A stretch of 64,000 nt of DNA from Diploscapter coronatus (lineage: Eukaryota; Nematoda; Chromadorea; Rhabditida; Rhabditidae). The DNA lies in the NCBI GenBank assembly GCA_964036155.1, contig OZ038422.1:13477201-13541200 (forward strand). Reading direction: 5' to 3'. A program made the translations under genes and the position numbers. The notes under the pieces were generated by a model, which was given only the letters and a program-made list of their open reading frames with translations, was not told where the DNA came from and ran no database searches. Below, piece by piece: positions 26,033 to 39,300 of this stretch; position 1 is the first letter of the stretch; the number at the start of each line of letters is the position of its first letter.

Positions 26033-27776
26033 ATGGGCTCCAAAGACGAAAAAGCGCACGTGGAAAAGCTCTCGGAGGCGGGAGAGAAATTCAAGGTTAG
26101 GGAAAAGTTAAATTATTCCTTGTCTAATGATAAAAGATATGGAAAGAAAGCAGGCTGGGATAATATTTAAAATTAATTTTTAGGGCTACGCAGTTGAATG
26201 GTGGAACTTGGCTACTAAGGAGAAACGACCCAAACCGGACCCGAAAAATTTCGTCTCTGTCAACGAGGTGAGCTTTTCATTAACATTTTTTATTTAAAGA
26301 AATTTCATTGGAAAGTCATTTTTGCAACTTTTGATAATTTGAAGAGCAAAATAATCAAACTTATCTAAAAATTTCGTATTATCTAATTTTGCATAAATTC
26401 TTATAAATTTTAGTGAAGTGCTAATTTACTGAACTTGATGAACAGCTTGAAATATCAGAAATCTTAATCTTATTTATTTTTTTCTCAATCAAAGTGATCT
26501 GGTCAAATTGGGAATTATCATATTTTATTTCTAAAAGATGTAGTCTTTGGAAATAATATAAAATCGAATTTTTCAGCTGCCACTCTACTCCGAGGACGAA
26601 TCAAAGGCCCCTTATAAATTCGTGCCCGCAGAGCCGGTGCCCTTCCAGGGAGAGTTCAGGAATTTCCGCAAAGTCTTCAACACTGAATATGAGAGAGTCA
26701 CGGTAAGAAAATTTTATTTTTAGGATTCGTTTTTATCAAAAACTATTTGTATCTGATCTTTTATTTACTTATTTTTTCGAATTTTAAAATTTAAAACCTC
26801 AGGAGAAATTCGGAATCGTCGATAAGGCCGTGACGAAGACTCAGGATGCTGCTTGCAGTGAGTTTTGAACTTGTATTTAATGAAAAATAGGTTATTTTCA
26901 GAAGTGAACAAATACGTGAACGAGGAGTGGACAGTTCTGCCGAAGGCTGGCGCGATTACCGTCGGAGGCATGGCTGGTTTTGTGCTCGGGCTTAAACGGT
27001 TTTTTTTTTTTTTTTAAATAAATTTTTATGTTTAAACTTCTTATTTTCATGTATCAACAGAAGGAGTTACTAATTGACAACTTTCATTTATTACTTTTGG
27101 TCGAGATTTTTTAATCTCTAAAATATCTTAAAATAACATTTTTAAAAATTATTTACAATCAAACTCATAAAAAGTAAACAAATAGCAAGCTGTTTTTTCA
27201 AAATCAAAGTAGTTTACTGTAGATTTTAAAAATATAAAACTCAATTTCAAGAACTTTTATAGAAATTAAAAAAAAAAAAAAAAAAAAAACTCCAGAGGCT
27301 TCATCGGCCGTGTGCTCTACACCTCGATTGGGTTCCTGACGATGGCCGCGTTCTGTTATCCACACGAAACCGTCGACATCATTCGGACGGGCATTGCACA
27401 TTCGGAACAGACCTGGGAGAGCTTCAAAGCTTGTAAGATTTTTCTTTTTCTTTAAATATGCAGGTTTTCTTAAGAATTGATAGTTTGGTTATTTGAAAGA
27501 AGTTTAGCTGCATTGTTATATTCAATCTCAGTTTTATGCTCCTGAATTTCGAAAGATTTGATATGCTTGCTTTTGAAGAAAATGTCAATATTTTTAGACA
27601 AGCGCATCATAACGGAAGCTAGTTTTAAAGTATTTCAAAAACGTTATACCTAACCCTCTGAATTTATTATTGTTCGGTCGAGGATCTCACAACATCTTTA
27701 TTTTGAAGGGAATATAATTTCAGCACCCGTCCCGCAAAAGACGAAGAAAAGTCCTGACTTCAGTCCTCCAAAATAG
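26033..27776 (+). CDS. moma-1: MICOS complex subunit, apolipoprotein O-like (MIC26/MIC27)
   Basis: A mitochondrial inner-membrane protein of the MICOS complex that shapes cristae junctions. In C. elegans the APOO/APOOL homologue is MOMA-1. Seven exons give about 204 residues. The N-terminal half is soluble and holds the family segment ELPLYSEDESKAPYKFV. It is followed by a helical stretch and then two membrane segments with glycine motifs, AITVGGMAGFVLGLKRGFIG and RVLYTSIGFLTMAAFCYP, joined by a basic turn. The C-terminus is basic and Pro-rich (KTKKSPDFSPPK). The intron at 26999-27294 is odd: it begins GTTTTT in a 16-T run and ends after a 22-A run. The gene may be the second of an operon with zhit-1. 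Confidence 0.92.
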
Positions 27777-28192
27777 GCAACTGGATTGCTCAAAGATAGT
27801 CGGCTAGTCTCGCGAATTTTCTGAGTTTAGGTAAAATTGTCAACATAAGAAGACTCATTTTGATTGTGCACTACGAATTTTTCCTATTGAGTTTCAATTG
27901 AAAAGATTTATTCAGTATTTTCATTTTCACTGCAAAAATGAAGTCTTTTCGAGCGATTTCAATTTATTTTAGTGAAGTATAGATTTATGAAAACGAAAGA
28001 ATAAATAAATATGGGTTTCGGATTTTCTGAAATTCAAGTGTAGATTTTATTATTTTATATGTATTCCGAAAAATAGCGATAAAAAATAACTTGAGATCAC
28101 AACATCTGAGATAATTAATCATGGTAATTAAGTATAGTTGAGCTCGTAATTAATGTATGATAATTACCCAATCAAGTTCAAAATAGCAATAA
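27777..28192. other. Convergent 3' ends of the MICOS and esterase genes
   Basis: 416 bases between two converging stop codons, with no exon. AATAAATAAATA near 28000 is a plausible polyadenylation signal region for the MICOS gene. TAATTA words are frequent near 28110-28165. Confidence 0.5.
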
Positions 28193-31002
28193 TTACAACT
28201 CCTCATGCCGATTATGAGCCTTGGCCGCGGGTAGTCTCGATTTCAAGGCGTCCGTTCCGATCGATTTCGGGACGGTGTTCGTCCAGAAGTCGTAGGCTTC
28301 GGGTCGGAAAGTGTCGGAAATCTAAATTAGGAAGTAAGTTCCGAAATTCTACATAGAAATCTTATAGAGGCTTCGAGTTGATAGCTCGTTTCATGTCCTC
28401 CTTGAAAAATAATTTCCTAAAAGCCCACCTTCGGTTTCGGTCCCAGTCTAACATGCCTAGTCGGAAAGTCGTCGGTTAATGCTGGCCAGTTGAAGGAGTT
28501 AGTTGATGGGTCGCTGAAATCTGATTCTTCAAGAGTTTGCTATAATTTTTCAAGTTTATACCCATTTTTAATGAAATTGACCAGCCCCTCGACTAGGAAT
28601 TCTTTGAATTTTTGATCTTCTTCGTTCAACTTCGCTTTTCCGTTTCCGAAAAGGTATCTGGTTTCAGAACCGTGGGGCACTCCTAAAACACGTTTTAAGA
28701 TAACTTAAAGCGTTGCTTTTTCTATTATGATATTTGAAATGTTTACATATCTGAATATTTCATTTTAAAACATGAAATTATTATTTTATAAAAAAAAAAA
28801 AAATTGCCTGAAACCGGAATTTGGGGGTCTGTCACTGCGTCACTGGCGTAGTCCGTCACGTAGAAATACGTCTCCCATCCATGCTTTCTCTTCATATCCA
28901 GTTCATGCAGTACAGGGATATTGTACTGTAGATCACTCAGGAGTTCACAGTAACGTCCCAGGTAGAATTTAGAATCATTGTCGTCGGATTCTGAGTCCTG
29001 ACGATGAACGTAGAAGTCGGCTACGAGGTCGTAGAACACCGCTGCGTTAGAGCCAAGCTCGGATTCGGGGGCGACTAAAATAACGCTATTCAGATGATGC
29101 CATACGTATTGAATTTGACGTTAATTCTTGTTGCATTATTAATCGGTGCTAGAATAATAGAATCAACAAGAATGAACGCTGAACCTAATATTTATTTACT
29201 AACTTCGTTCCTTAATAAACCCTTTGAGTTGTTCCTTGCCATAGGACGACCAGTTTGTTTTCGGAACTGCCAACACATCGATAATTTGGGGGAAGAATAC
29301 TGTAATTTAAACAAAATCGATAAATGCTGGTTTTATATCTAAATTTACCATAATAACTGCTCTCCAAATTAGTGACACCTTGTAGAGTCTTTTTCTTGGG
29401 CGCATTTTGGACCATTGTATCGATAGAATTAGTCAAGAACTCTCCATCGTTTCGCATATGGAATTTGTTTTTCCTGACATACGGACGGAAGCTTCCCTTA
29501 ATTGAGGAAGGTAACTAGGATAATTAAATGCGATGCTTAGGGTAATTAACTCACAATTTTCTCTATCCCTTCCAAAATTTCATCAGCAGTGCGTTCCTTC
29601 ATGCACTCGTGAATAGATTTGGAATTTTTCGTTGAGCAACCAACAGCCTTAGCGAGTCTAGTACTATCTGAAATACGATTCTAGAAATCTCAAATATTTT
29701 GTAATTTTATCTAAATTTAGTGCGCGGATGTTAATTTCGGCTAATAATCAAACAAAATATGTTTCATCAAGGTTGAAGTATTGAATATTCTAAAAGACGC
29801 TATTTCGTGGTAACTCAATTCATATAATCATTTAATAAAATATAAACTATTACCCTTAACCACCTGCTCACTGATAGCCCACTCAGAAAATACGGACCCA
29901 GATAATTGGATGGCTTGAGAGAATAGTCCATCAGAATCCGGCGAATATAACAAAGCCGACACTATCGCTGATCCAGCGGAAAAGCCTCCGAGAGTGATTT
30001 TGGATTTATCGCCTCCGAAAGCGTGAATCGTCTAAATATAAATATAGTTTTAAGTTTAAATAAATATAATCATTAATATCGAAATTTTGAATTGAATTTG
30101 ATAAATACTTACCTCGTGCAAGAACTTCAACGCCATCGTGACATCCCACAATCCCATATTTCCCGGAATTTCTTTATCGCCAGTAGAGAAGAAGCCTAAA
30201 TCCATTAAAATTATGATATTCTATCTGAAGCGTTTACCAAATGGTCCCAATCGATACTGTACGGACACAAAAATGATGTCATTCTTGACAAAGTTCTCTG
30301 CGGCGTGCTCAAAACCAATTGATTCCGTATTACCCATGTGAAAAGCTCCGCCATGTATGTAGACGAAGACAGGGAGGTCTTTCTTCTGGAAAAGTATTGG
30401 AATGAGTACTTTCCAAAATATATTATATAATTTTTTAGAAGGTCTGAGTACTTTTCCACCAATTTGAATACATTTGCTTTCCAATGAATACTTTCTGAAG
30501 ATCCAACCTTTCCGCTTGGAGTAATAATATTCAAGAAAAGACAATCTTCGGAGTAGTTCCTCTCATCTTCCAGGTCCTTCCTGGTAGCTGGGATACACGA
30601 AGCCCGGAAATGTGTTGCATGATGGACTAGGGGATCCCAAGCTTCTACCATTACAGGTTTCTTAAATGGTATAATTTATTAAAATTTGATAATATTAAGT
30701 TAGGGCTTGAATTGATGAAATTTAGCTTTAACCAGTGTGATAGTATTCGAGAAATTCTGAAACCTTACCTCGAATCTCAACATTGCATCCGGTGCTTGAG
30801 CGTATCTAATGCCCAAGTATGCGTTGACCGTCGTCCCATCTAAATTTTATAAACTAAGAAAAATATTGCAAGTTTTTAAACCTGCTAATTTATGGGTAGT
30901 TCCATCCATAGACCCCAAATGGGTTGAAACTGACGGCTTGGGTTGGGCATTAGAAAATAGCGGATAGAAAAGTAATATGGAAAACCGCAACAATAATATC
31001 AT
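28193..31002 (-). CDS. Secreted carboxylesterase (type B, cholinesterase-like fold)
   Basis: A secreted alpha/beta-hydrolase that cleaves carboxylic esters. Thirteen exons give about 576 residues. A signal peptide ([16 protein letters not shown]) is followed by the typical order: [16 protein letters not shown], oxyanion-hole YIHGGAF, the nucleophile elbow GGFSAGSA (Ser near residue 206), acidic residue in [10 protein letters not shown] (Glu near 340) and catalytic His in [13 protein letters not shown] (near 469). All three triad positions are therefore present, so the enzyme should be active. The start at 31000-31002 lies five bases after TTTTAG. The intron before GVPHG uses a GC donor. The C-terminus ([10 protein letters not shown] ... 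NRHEEL) requires the splice from GPKPK at about 28430 to 28322. It has no GPI signal. The substrate is unknown; nothing points to acetylcholine in particular. Confidence 0.93.
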
Positions 31003-31558
31003 AGTATCTAAAATAAATTATAGAAATTTTGAAAATACGTTCGATACAGGATGAGTAAAGGTAGAGTAGAATAGATAAAGAAAGGGGGGAGACGTAGAGG
31101 TTAGATAAACAGAATAAGAGGGGGTACCGCTTGCCATTTCCTTATTGAAAAGATCGAACACAAATACTATTTGAGCTGTGGGAAATAGCGTTCGAAGATA
31201 AGATACAGAAAGAAAAATGATAGGCCTGTAGGAAAATCTACGCACAAAAATCGATAGCGAGACCATTCTCCACTTTTACTCCCACGGTTTGTGGATGAAT
31301 CATGATTTTATCATATTCGTGTCTCTAAACTAAGCTAGAAGTTATTACCACGCTTTTACAATTGCTATATTTCATAAAATATCAATTTTAAACTTTTTAT
31401 TGATTTTTGTACAATGTTTTTAAGCACACATATATTTTAAAATATAATAAAACATTCAGCACTAGTAATTTTTGGCACCGATATTCTAAAATGGCTAGGA
31501 TGAAAGATTACGGTATAAATAAATTGTGCTAATTTTTACTATACTATAAATTAACACA
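31003..31558. other. Intergenic, upstream of the esterase
   Basis: 556 bases between two minus-strand genes. TTTATT at 31396-31401 reads AATAAA on the minus strand and may be the polyadenylation signal of the Gln-rich gene. No exon was found; an 82-codon open stretch at 31018-31266 has no family features. Confidence 0.5.
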
Positions 31559-34500
31559 TTATTTTCCGTAACCGAACATATTCGTTTGACCCATTGTTGG
31601 GAAAGAAATCGGATTCTGTTGAACATCTACCAATGTTGTCACGCCGTGGGCTTGCTGAAATTAAACGAAATGATTAAATATCGATATTTCTTTTTTTTAT
31701 CTAATTGCTCAATATCAAACTATCCTACATAATAATAATTAAGAAATCGATATGTCTCAAACAAATATGACCTTCAAGTTTCAATCTACAACTCTTATGC
31801 ATTTCATTCTGTATACTTTAATATCATTTATTTTATTTTTGAATTATATAAGGTAAAATTTTAAATATAAGTCCTAATGTCTCACCGAAGCAGTGCCCGC
31901 AGTTCCAGTTGAAGGAGTGTTGAAGTTGAAGAGATTCAGCAACGAGAGGAGTGGATTCGCAAGTGGGTTTGATGCGGATGAGGCTGACGACGCTGAAGCA
32001 GCTGCAGCTGGAGCGGCGACAGAGGGGGTGATGGACTAAAATTCGAGTAATTCATATTCTGGCTTAGAATCTAAAGAGAATTTAATATTGCACCGAAATC
32101 TTTGAGTAAATCATGTGAAATCTCAAAACATATCGCTTTTTCAGAATATAAGCTTGACGGTGTCACTGATTTATTGTCTCCGGGTGAAATGATCACATTA
32201 GATTTATAACTTCAGATACCTTATGATGTGCAAATTTGTATCATATCTATGGTATTTTATATGCCAAAACTGAATAACAGAATATTGAGCTATTTTTCTG
32301 ATTTAAATAGCACTTTATACCTGTTGCCCATATTGTTGTCCCTGCTGTTGTTGTCCGTAGTAGTTGTTCTGATATTGTTGCTGTTGTTGGTATGGCTGGT
32401 AGTTGTTCTGTACTTGAGGCGTCTGCACTACAGTTTGCCCTTTAGCATCGTATTGTGGCATGATGACGTTCTGCTGAGGTACGGCCTGTTGAAGAGCCGC
32501 TCCGAAGGCCTGGGGTTGGGAGGTCTGGAATTTTTTCCTTGAATTTCTAATTTTTAATATACTCGTGTTCAAAAAATCTCGTTTACACACAATATTTATG
32601 AAATCTAAGCTTTAAAGTGAAATTTTGAATCATGACAAAAGTCGACCTTTTCACCAGAAGCGCTTTGCCAGTAAAATCGCTGTTAAACTTTTTCACTTTG
32701 AAAAGGAAAGTTCTGAATCATACTTCAATGAAGTATGAAAATCTGATTTCAAGATAGATTTCGAAATTTTCAACCTGAGAAAGGTAGTGCGTTCCTGCTC
32801 TGGGCAATTTTCCATCGGGCAAGAACCAGTACGGATTGGGGATGGTGGCTTGAGGATACTGTGCTTTGTAGGCCAAGGATTGCTCGAGGAAATCGTCGTA
32901 CTCTTAAAATGTCATTATTTTAAAATGTCGTAACTTTTCACAACTTGATAAAACAATATATGCAAGTTAGAAGGATATTTGGGATGTTAGAAATAACTCT
33001 CCTCCCTTGGCTTCAGGGTTGTACAAAGATTTCCGTTCCGTTTCCGAAAATCTCAAAAGTCAATTTCGTACAGCCCTGCTTGACTTATTATTTTTAAAAA
33101 TAATATATGAATTTTCAGGTTACCTTCGATTTCTGCCAAAAGATTGGAATCAGCCTGATCACGACCAATTGGCGAAGGCTTGGGCCTGAAATTTTAGATA
33201 TGATTCAACATATTCTAAGTTAGAAATATAATTTGTGATGTTGATCGTTTAACATTAATGCTCAATATTCGATCATAAAATATCAATGTTTCTGCTAATG
33301 ATATATAAATGAATGGATGCTTTAAATCTTTGAACGGTCCAAATCTAATGATTTAGAACGATGTGTTAAAACTTGTTGTAGTAAAAATAGAATTTTCTAA
33401 ATCTTTTAATTCAGGTTCAGATGTTTAACTATTTGACGATTATTGATTCAGTGCTAATCAATCAACGATTAGTCTTTGAATACCACAAGAAAACATTTAA
33501 CATATCTAGTGCTACGTACTATCAGAAATTCAAACTACCTAAAGACGAATGGAGGGTAGGTAGGCCTTGGAGGCAGGGTGCTTGCATAGACGGCACCTCG
33601 GGGAGCGACTTGTCTCGGCCGCTTTACACCATTCGATCCTGAATCGACTTCGGTTAATCTTGATCGTGCAATATTTGTAAATCTAACATGTTACACAATA
33701 TATATGCTTAATTTAAAATGAATATTTATAATAGTAATCGAACACCATCACAATAACTGATCCTTAATGATCTAGGATATTAAAGTTAATATGTTACATC
33801 AAAATATGCGTCATTATTTTAATTATGTCATATCATAATCGTCTCATTGTCTGGATCATAATATCAAAGATAATATACAGTGGCGGGTAAAAGTTTAGAA
33901 ACGCAATATTTTTTTCAACTTGTCTAGAAAAATCGTTTATCATCGCCAGATTTGGATAAAATCGGGCACACATATTGAATACGCTACATAATCCTGCCAA
34001 ATTTCAGATGGACAGGATCATATTGAGCAGACTAAACTACCATTTAAAAATGATCGAGCGTTTCCAGACTTTTGCTCGCCGCTGTATTTTAAAATCCTAC
34101 TCAAAGCCTCCAATCCTTGATGAGTAGGTATGTGAGTCTCATGAACTTGCCGTCTGTATGATGAAACTATTTGAGGCTTCTTGCGCTGAAACAGAATTCA
34201 TAGGTTTCAAAAATTCTCGAATCAAGGGTAAATTTAAAATTTTAGTCTATGGGTGGAATATTGGAATTCTGAAAGTTAGTAGACACTTCAAATATTATTA
34301 GAATATGCTGCTATTTTTAGAAGATGTTAGAAATAGTGATATCAATCATGCTGTCATTCCGCTACTTTTGAAGAAAATGAGTTTTTGCTAACGTTGCTAG
34401 TGAAATGACGTTAAATTTCATGCACCACAAAAGCCTACGTCTTCATCGTCTTCCGAAAGTTCATCGTCGTATGTTAAATCCGACTAAACTTAGGACCCCT

Positions 34501-36324
34501 TTATAATATTTTGCAAAACTCTAATATAAGATCTCTATTCTTCTTTAAAAATAAATTAGGAACTTCTATTTTATAAATACTCATTAAACCAGTATTTAGC
34601 TTTCAAAAAGCGTTAGATTGAGAAAGAATACAGATTTCAAGCGATAGAGTAGAATTTTCTACGTTTTTTTACTATGCTTACGTGGTAGTCCGAAGGAATC
34701 TCTCTCTTCGTCTTACTTCTTCGATTATCAGTAGCGAGTTCCAACGAGCTATCTTCGATCTGAACTTATTTTTAAAATTAAATTTAAAAGTAAATATTTA
34801 CGTCATTATTTTCGACTTGCTCTTTATTCTCGTCGTTCGAGTGGAAATTACCGTCATCGTCGAAATAGCCGTTTAGTCTGAATGTGAAACTTAGGTTTCA
34901 AATCATCGACATTCACCAAATTATTTTATATTCAGATTCTTAGAACATCAAAATCTTCGAAATATGACCCAATTATTTTCTATTAAAAGTGATCAAAAGT
35001 TAACATAATTCTTGGATTCATTCACATATCCAAATCTTTTAAACCTGTATTTCAACTTAAATCTAAATATTTTATATGAAGAATACCTCGATTCCGGTTT
35101 GGGCGGGAGTTCAGGGACGTTGTTTACGCCGTATGAATTCAGGGAGATGGTTGGAATTGTGGGAGGGGTGGGCTTAGCGGTTGGTTTGGTGCTTGGAGGA
35201 GGTAGGGTTGAGGTGAGCTTATAGATTACTGCAAACTCTTAGAAATTATCTTATTGGACCGGATAAAAGGCTGATATTAATGTAACTCATCATTCTTCGA
35301 ATTTTATCAATTAGATTTGTATAAAATTATAATCTAGAATGTACAGTATTTAATGACCGATTTTTAGATTATGATCGTCTTTGAAAACAAACATAATTGT
35401 CTGGAATTGCTATAATATTATTGTCTTTCCGGGATTTTGAATCATAGTCGAAGTGTTCGATCGTTATTCAGCAATTTCACTTTGGTCATTTAGGATTAAC
35501 GTTGGAACGTTGTAATTTACAATGATACTTTGTCATTCTTTCCTCTCTTCATTTTCTCCGTTATTTCTTCAGCCACCTGCGGAAAAGTGCCTAGATTCTC
35601 TCAGAATGACGCGCTATTTCTCAGACCTCCTTGAAAACAATAAGCTGTTGATGATGCTTGAATTACAAAAAGTCACACCCACTTAAGCTGGATCTCTTCT
35701 CATATTTTCGAGGAAGTCATGAAATACAATGAAATGAAAGCTTCCGGTCGGAATTTACTACAGACTTTGTAAGCTATTTAACTGTAACTAGAGAAAATCG
35801 CAGAATAAATAATTAGGTGAAAAGTTGCTTGAGCTATTCAGTTAATAGTCCAAAAATTACCTTCATCATGAGTCATGGGTAGCGGCGGAAGTCCTTGTAA
35901 CCGGGGTTGACCTTCTGAAAGCAATAGTTCAAGTGTAACTGTATTCGAGATAATACGTGAGAAACCAATAATGAAGGTCATATATTTTTTCTATGAAAAC
36001 ACATTTTGGGGTATAATTTCTTGCCTACCTATATCGGCAAGTCCTCTAATAGTTCCATGTTGAATGGCTTCTTGCAACTGCCCAAACCCGTATAAATTAC
36101 CCGTTTGTAAAATACGACCATATTGACCTAACTGCAAATAAATATATTCATTTTAGAATACAACAGCTCAAGAATGTGTTATGACATAATGTGTATAAAA
36201 ATAAGATAGAAATTATGTTACTACATCCAACTTATATAGTATAAAACAATACCTGTGAAGGTCCATAAGGTTGTTGTGCATATATTGAAACTGCCAAATA
36301 TATAAGTGAAATTAATTGATACAT
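31559..36324 (-). CDS. Secreted low-complexity protein with Pro-, acidic and Gln/Asn-rich blocks
   Basis: I do not recognise a family. Fourteen exons join in phase to about 464 residues. The start at 36322-36324 follows TTTTTCAG directly, and the first exon is a clear signal peptide (YQLISLIYLAVSIYA) followed by QQPYGPSQ. The order is: a Gly/Leu/Gln segment; a Pro/Thr block (LPPPSTKPTAKPTPPT); acidic exons (FDDDGNFHSNDENKE, YDDELSEDDED); basic sites KTKRE and GVKRPRQ that could be furin-type cleavage points; a conserved-looking stretch with PNPYWFLPDGKLPRAG; a Gln/Asn/Tyr-rich block (NNYQPYQQQQQYQNNYYGQ); an Ala/Ser block (APAAAASASSASSAS); and a short C-terminus ending MFGYGK. It has no Cys after the signal and no membrane segment. 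Such proteins are common in nematode cuticle or pharyngeal lining, but that role is a guess. Confidence 0.8.
33878..34084. mobile_element. Tc1/mariner-type MITE in an intron
   Basis: A non-coding element of 207 bases with imperfect terminal inverted repeats. The left end starts CAGTGGCGGGTAAAAG, and the right end read in reverse starts CAGCGGCGAGCAAAAG. 21 of the first 26 positions agree, and both arms continue to GAAACG. Both ends are flanked by TA (33876-33877 and 34085-34086), the target of Tc1/mariner elements. It has no transposase and so would need one in trans. It sits in an intron of the Gln-rich secreted-protein gene, about a dozen bases from the 5' splice site. Confidence 0.85.
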
Positions 36325-39300
36325 CTGAAAAAGCGATATTCTGACTATTAATTTATCCACGAATAGGCAAGAATTCGATGATGATTTGATATAAATTATG
36401 ATGGCATAGAAGCTTTGTGAGAAGAATGGGAATTCTGTTAAGGATAAGATAAAATCACCAAGTCAATAACGGGATTTGACAGAAAGATAAATTGGAAACA
36501 TGTGATGCAAACGGCTAAGAAAACTAAAAAATATTCCAAGATTTTATGATAAAATATACAAGTACATAGTAAAAATATATCTGTTTAGGTATGGTTAAAG
36601 TATACTACATGATTTCAATAATAAATGGTAAAATTATATATTGATTCAATAAAACCTATTTCTAAAACCAAGAGAATATCTAAAATAGTATATTTTTTTT
36701 TTTATATATCCTACAAAATATTCCTTCAGGTATAGTATGGATTATATTCACAGTCAAAAACACTTTCTTCAATCCTTACAATTCTCTCATTCTTTCCGTC
36801 ATACTTTCGTTATTTTCCCATTCACAAATCTCCATCCCTTCAGAAATGCCTCAAACAATTATCGGTTTCATTCAAAGTAATGTGAATAATTTTTAGTCAG
36901 AAATTTGATTCATATTTGGAAAAATTAAACAGGATATGGATCTAAAAAATTTGATGAGTGGTTCAGGAAAAAAGCGTAGATAGGTGTAAAATATAGGAAA
37001 AACAGCAATTAATATTGTCGTAGTGACATATTATTTACAAAACAACACCATCTGTATGCTTATCTAGATGTTACATCTAAAAATATATGAATATTTTCCA
37101 AAAAATTAAAAATATAATGAATATTCAAGGACTCATTCCATACCGTAGTACGATAAACTCAAATAAAATAGTGAATTCAGATGATTCACAATTTAATAAT
37201 TAAAAGCTTTAAAATACCGAAAAAAACACTCAAAGCTAATAAATCTCTGACGAAATCGCGATTCTCTAAAACATGGCACTGTGATAAATCTCAAGACTTT
37301 GCTGGTAGATGAACAGGAAAACTTCATGGCTTTTTGGCGGCTAGAAGGAGGAGAATATCCGAGATTTCTCCTTATCATTCAAAGGCATTGTCTAATGAAG
37401 GAGGAGGGGGCAGTTAAGCTTCAGCTTGTTTGGGACATCTCTTTCTCTAGATATCTCTCTATTTCTGACGATCCCTAACCCTATTATTTTTCCTTTCATC
37501 TCTTCATGATTCAGCATTTCTCGATATCCCAATCGTTATCCACTATCTTTCCTCTCTCAGGGCATAAAATCCGATCCGAGATTCGACGCGGCAAAGGGCT
37601 GCCATTTCAAGTCAATAAAGAAACACATACGTTCGTTCGTTGGATACTCAAACATCTAGAAGCTTAAGAATATAATAAAAAGTAACGTGAATTGTTTCAT
37701 ACATTCCTATAAATAGCTAGAATACTAGTATAGATAATGATCTCTAGTAAAACACACGAAATATAAATATATACAACAAAACATTACTATTAAATTTAAA
37801 CAGGTAAATTAAAGAATATAGTTGTTAATCAATAACTCAGATCTGTCCCTCATATAATAACAATCAGGCTTTATGAGGCATATCTAACGTCCCTGGCGTG
37901 GATCAAGTGTCATGTCTTCATGCTTAGCAGCGGATAGACAAAATCTTTGCCTTTCAATGGGGGAGGGGATAAAAAGTGGAGAAAGATATACAGATCTACA
38001 AGGATAAATACGGAAATGGGGGGATTTTATGCGGATATTTGGAATAAGAAATGCCTAAGACATCGCCCGAGGCTATGTCTTAGGCATGTCTTTTTCTCTC
38101 TATTAATTATACAGTCCTTTATTTCTGTTTCTTTCTGCCGTGGTATTTTCTCATTCAATATTTATCTGTGTCCTCTGAGACTATGCTATTTCTTTATTTT
38201 GCATCTCTCCCAACTTCTCTAAGCTATATAGTTTCCCTTTCAAATAATTCTTCAGGCGACCAGCAATTTGCTATATATCATCGTTTTTCTTATTCTTTCT
38301 GAAATTCATGCTATTTCTTCTTTTCTAGTATCTTTATGACTCTCATTCGTTTTATTATCTTTAGATCTTTAGAATTCATAATATTTTCTTCGGGCAAAAT
38401 CAACGTAGAGTTGCATAGGAAATAGAAAAATATGCATGCAAAAATGAAAATTAACAGTAGATAGATAATTCACACGATAGAATGGCATTAATTATATGAC
38501 ACAGTCAGATAAATATGATATCAACTTTTTCCCGAAAATCAATGTGAATGATATTTTGCGCAGAACTAGAAGTGGCGCAGGTAGGATTCAAAAATATGCT
38601 GAAAATTGACTCTATTCTGGTTCCAACGCCCTAAAGGGCAATATATTAGGTGATATGTCACGTAGAACTTTTCAGAATCTAAATCCTCAACGCCCGAGCT
38701 ACAAGTACATCAGAAGTATAGTGTTCCTACCTACGGTGGAAGTTTCAGAAGTTTTAGTTGAATAAAATCATGGCATTAGGGTAAAATTTCCGAAATTGAA
38801 CAAAATCGCTGTCTTTAATGGTTGGATCTAGGTAATTTATGGAATAGAAATGCTTCAAAATCTGGCAAAGATGCTGCAAATCCTTACTAATATTTATTTC
38901 TAGTCTTGACCTTCTTTCGTGCTTTAAATTTGTTTAAATTTAAAAATTTACATTTTTCATTGGCTATAATATTTGTTTCAATATATATACTTTTTCGAAA
39001 TTTCTCTGAAAATAAAACTTAATTGATATTGAACGTTTTAAATGTGTGTTTTGATGTATTGACTTTGTGTCATTAGTAACAGAATGTTAACAGTCGTTAT
39101 CATTTTAACTCCTAACATATGACGTTAAAAAATAAACAGATAGACCCAATTTTTGATCGGCAAGATAAGACAAGTAAACTTGAGAAAATATTTGAAAATT
39201 TTCGATTTTGAACTATTTAAATAGTTCTTTTGATATCCTTTTATATTAAATGTAAAATTTAAACAAACGTGTTATTTTATCAATTTTCTCTACTTTAGTT

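Noticed and set aside
28153..28356. Plus-strand 67-codon frame
   Set aside because: It is antisense to the last esterase exon, whose minus-strand frame ([10 protein letters not shown]) is conserved.
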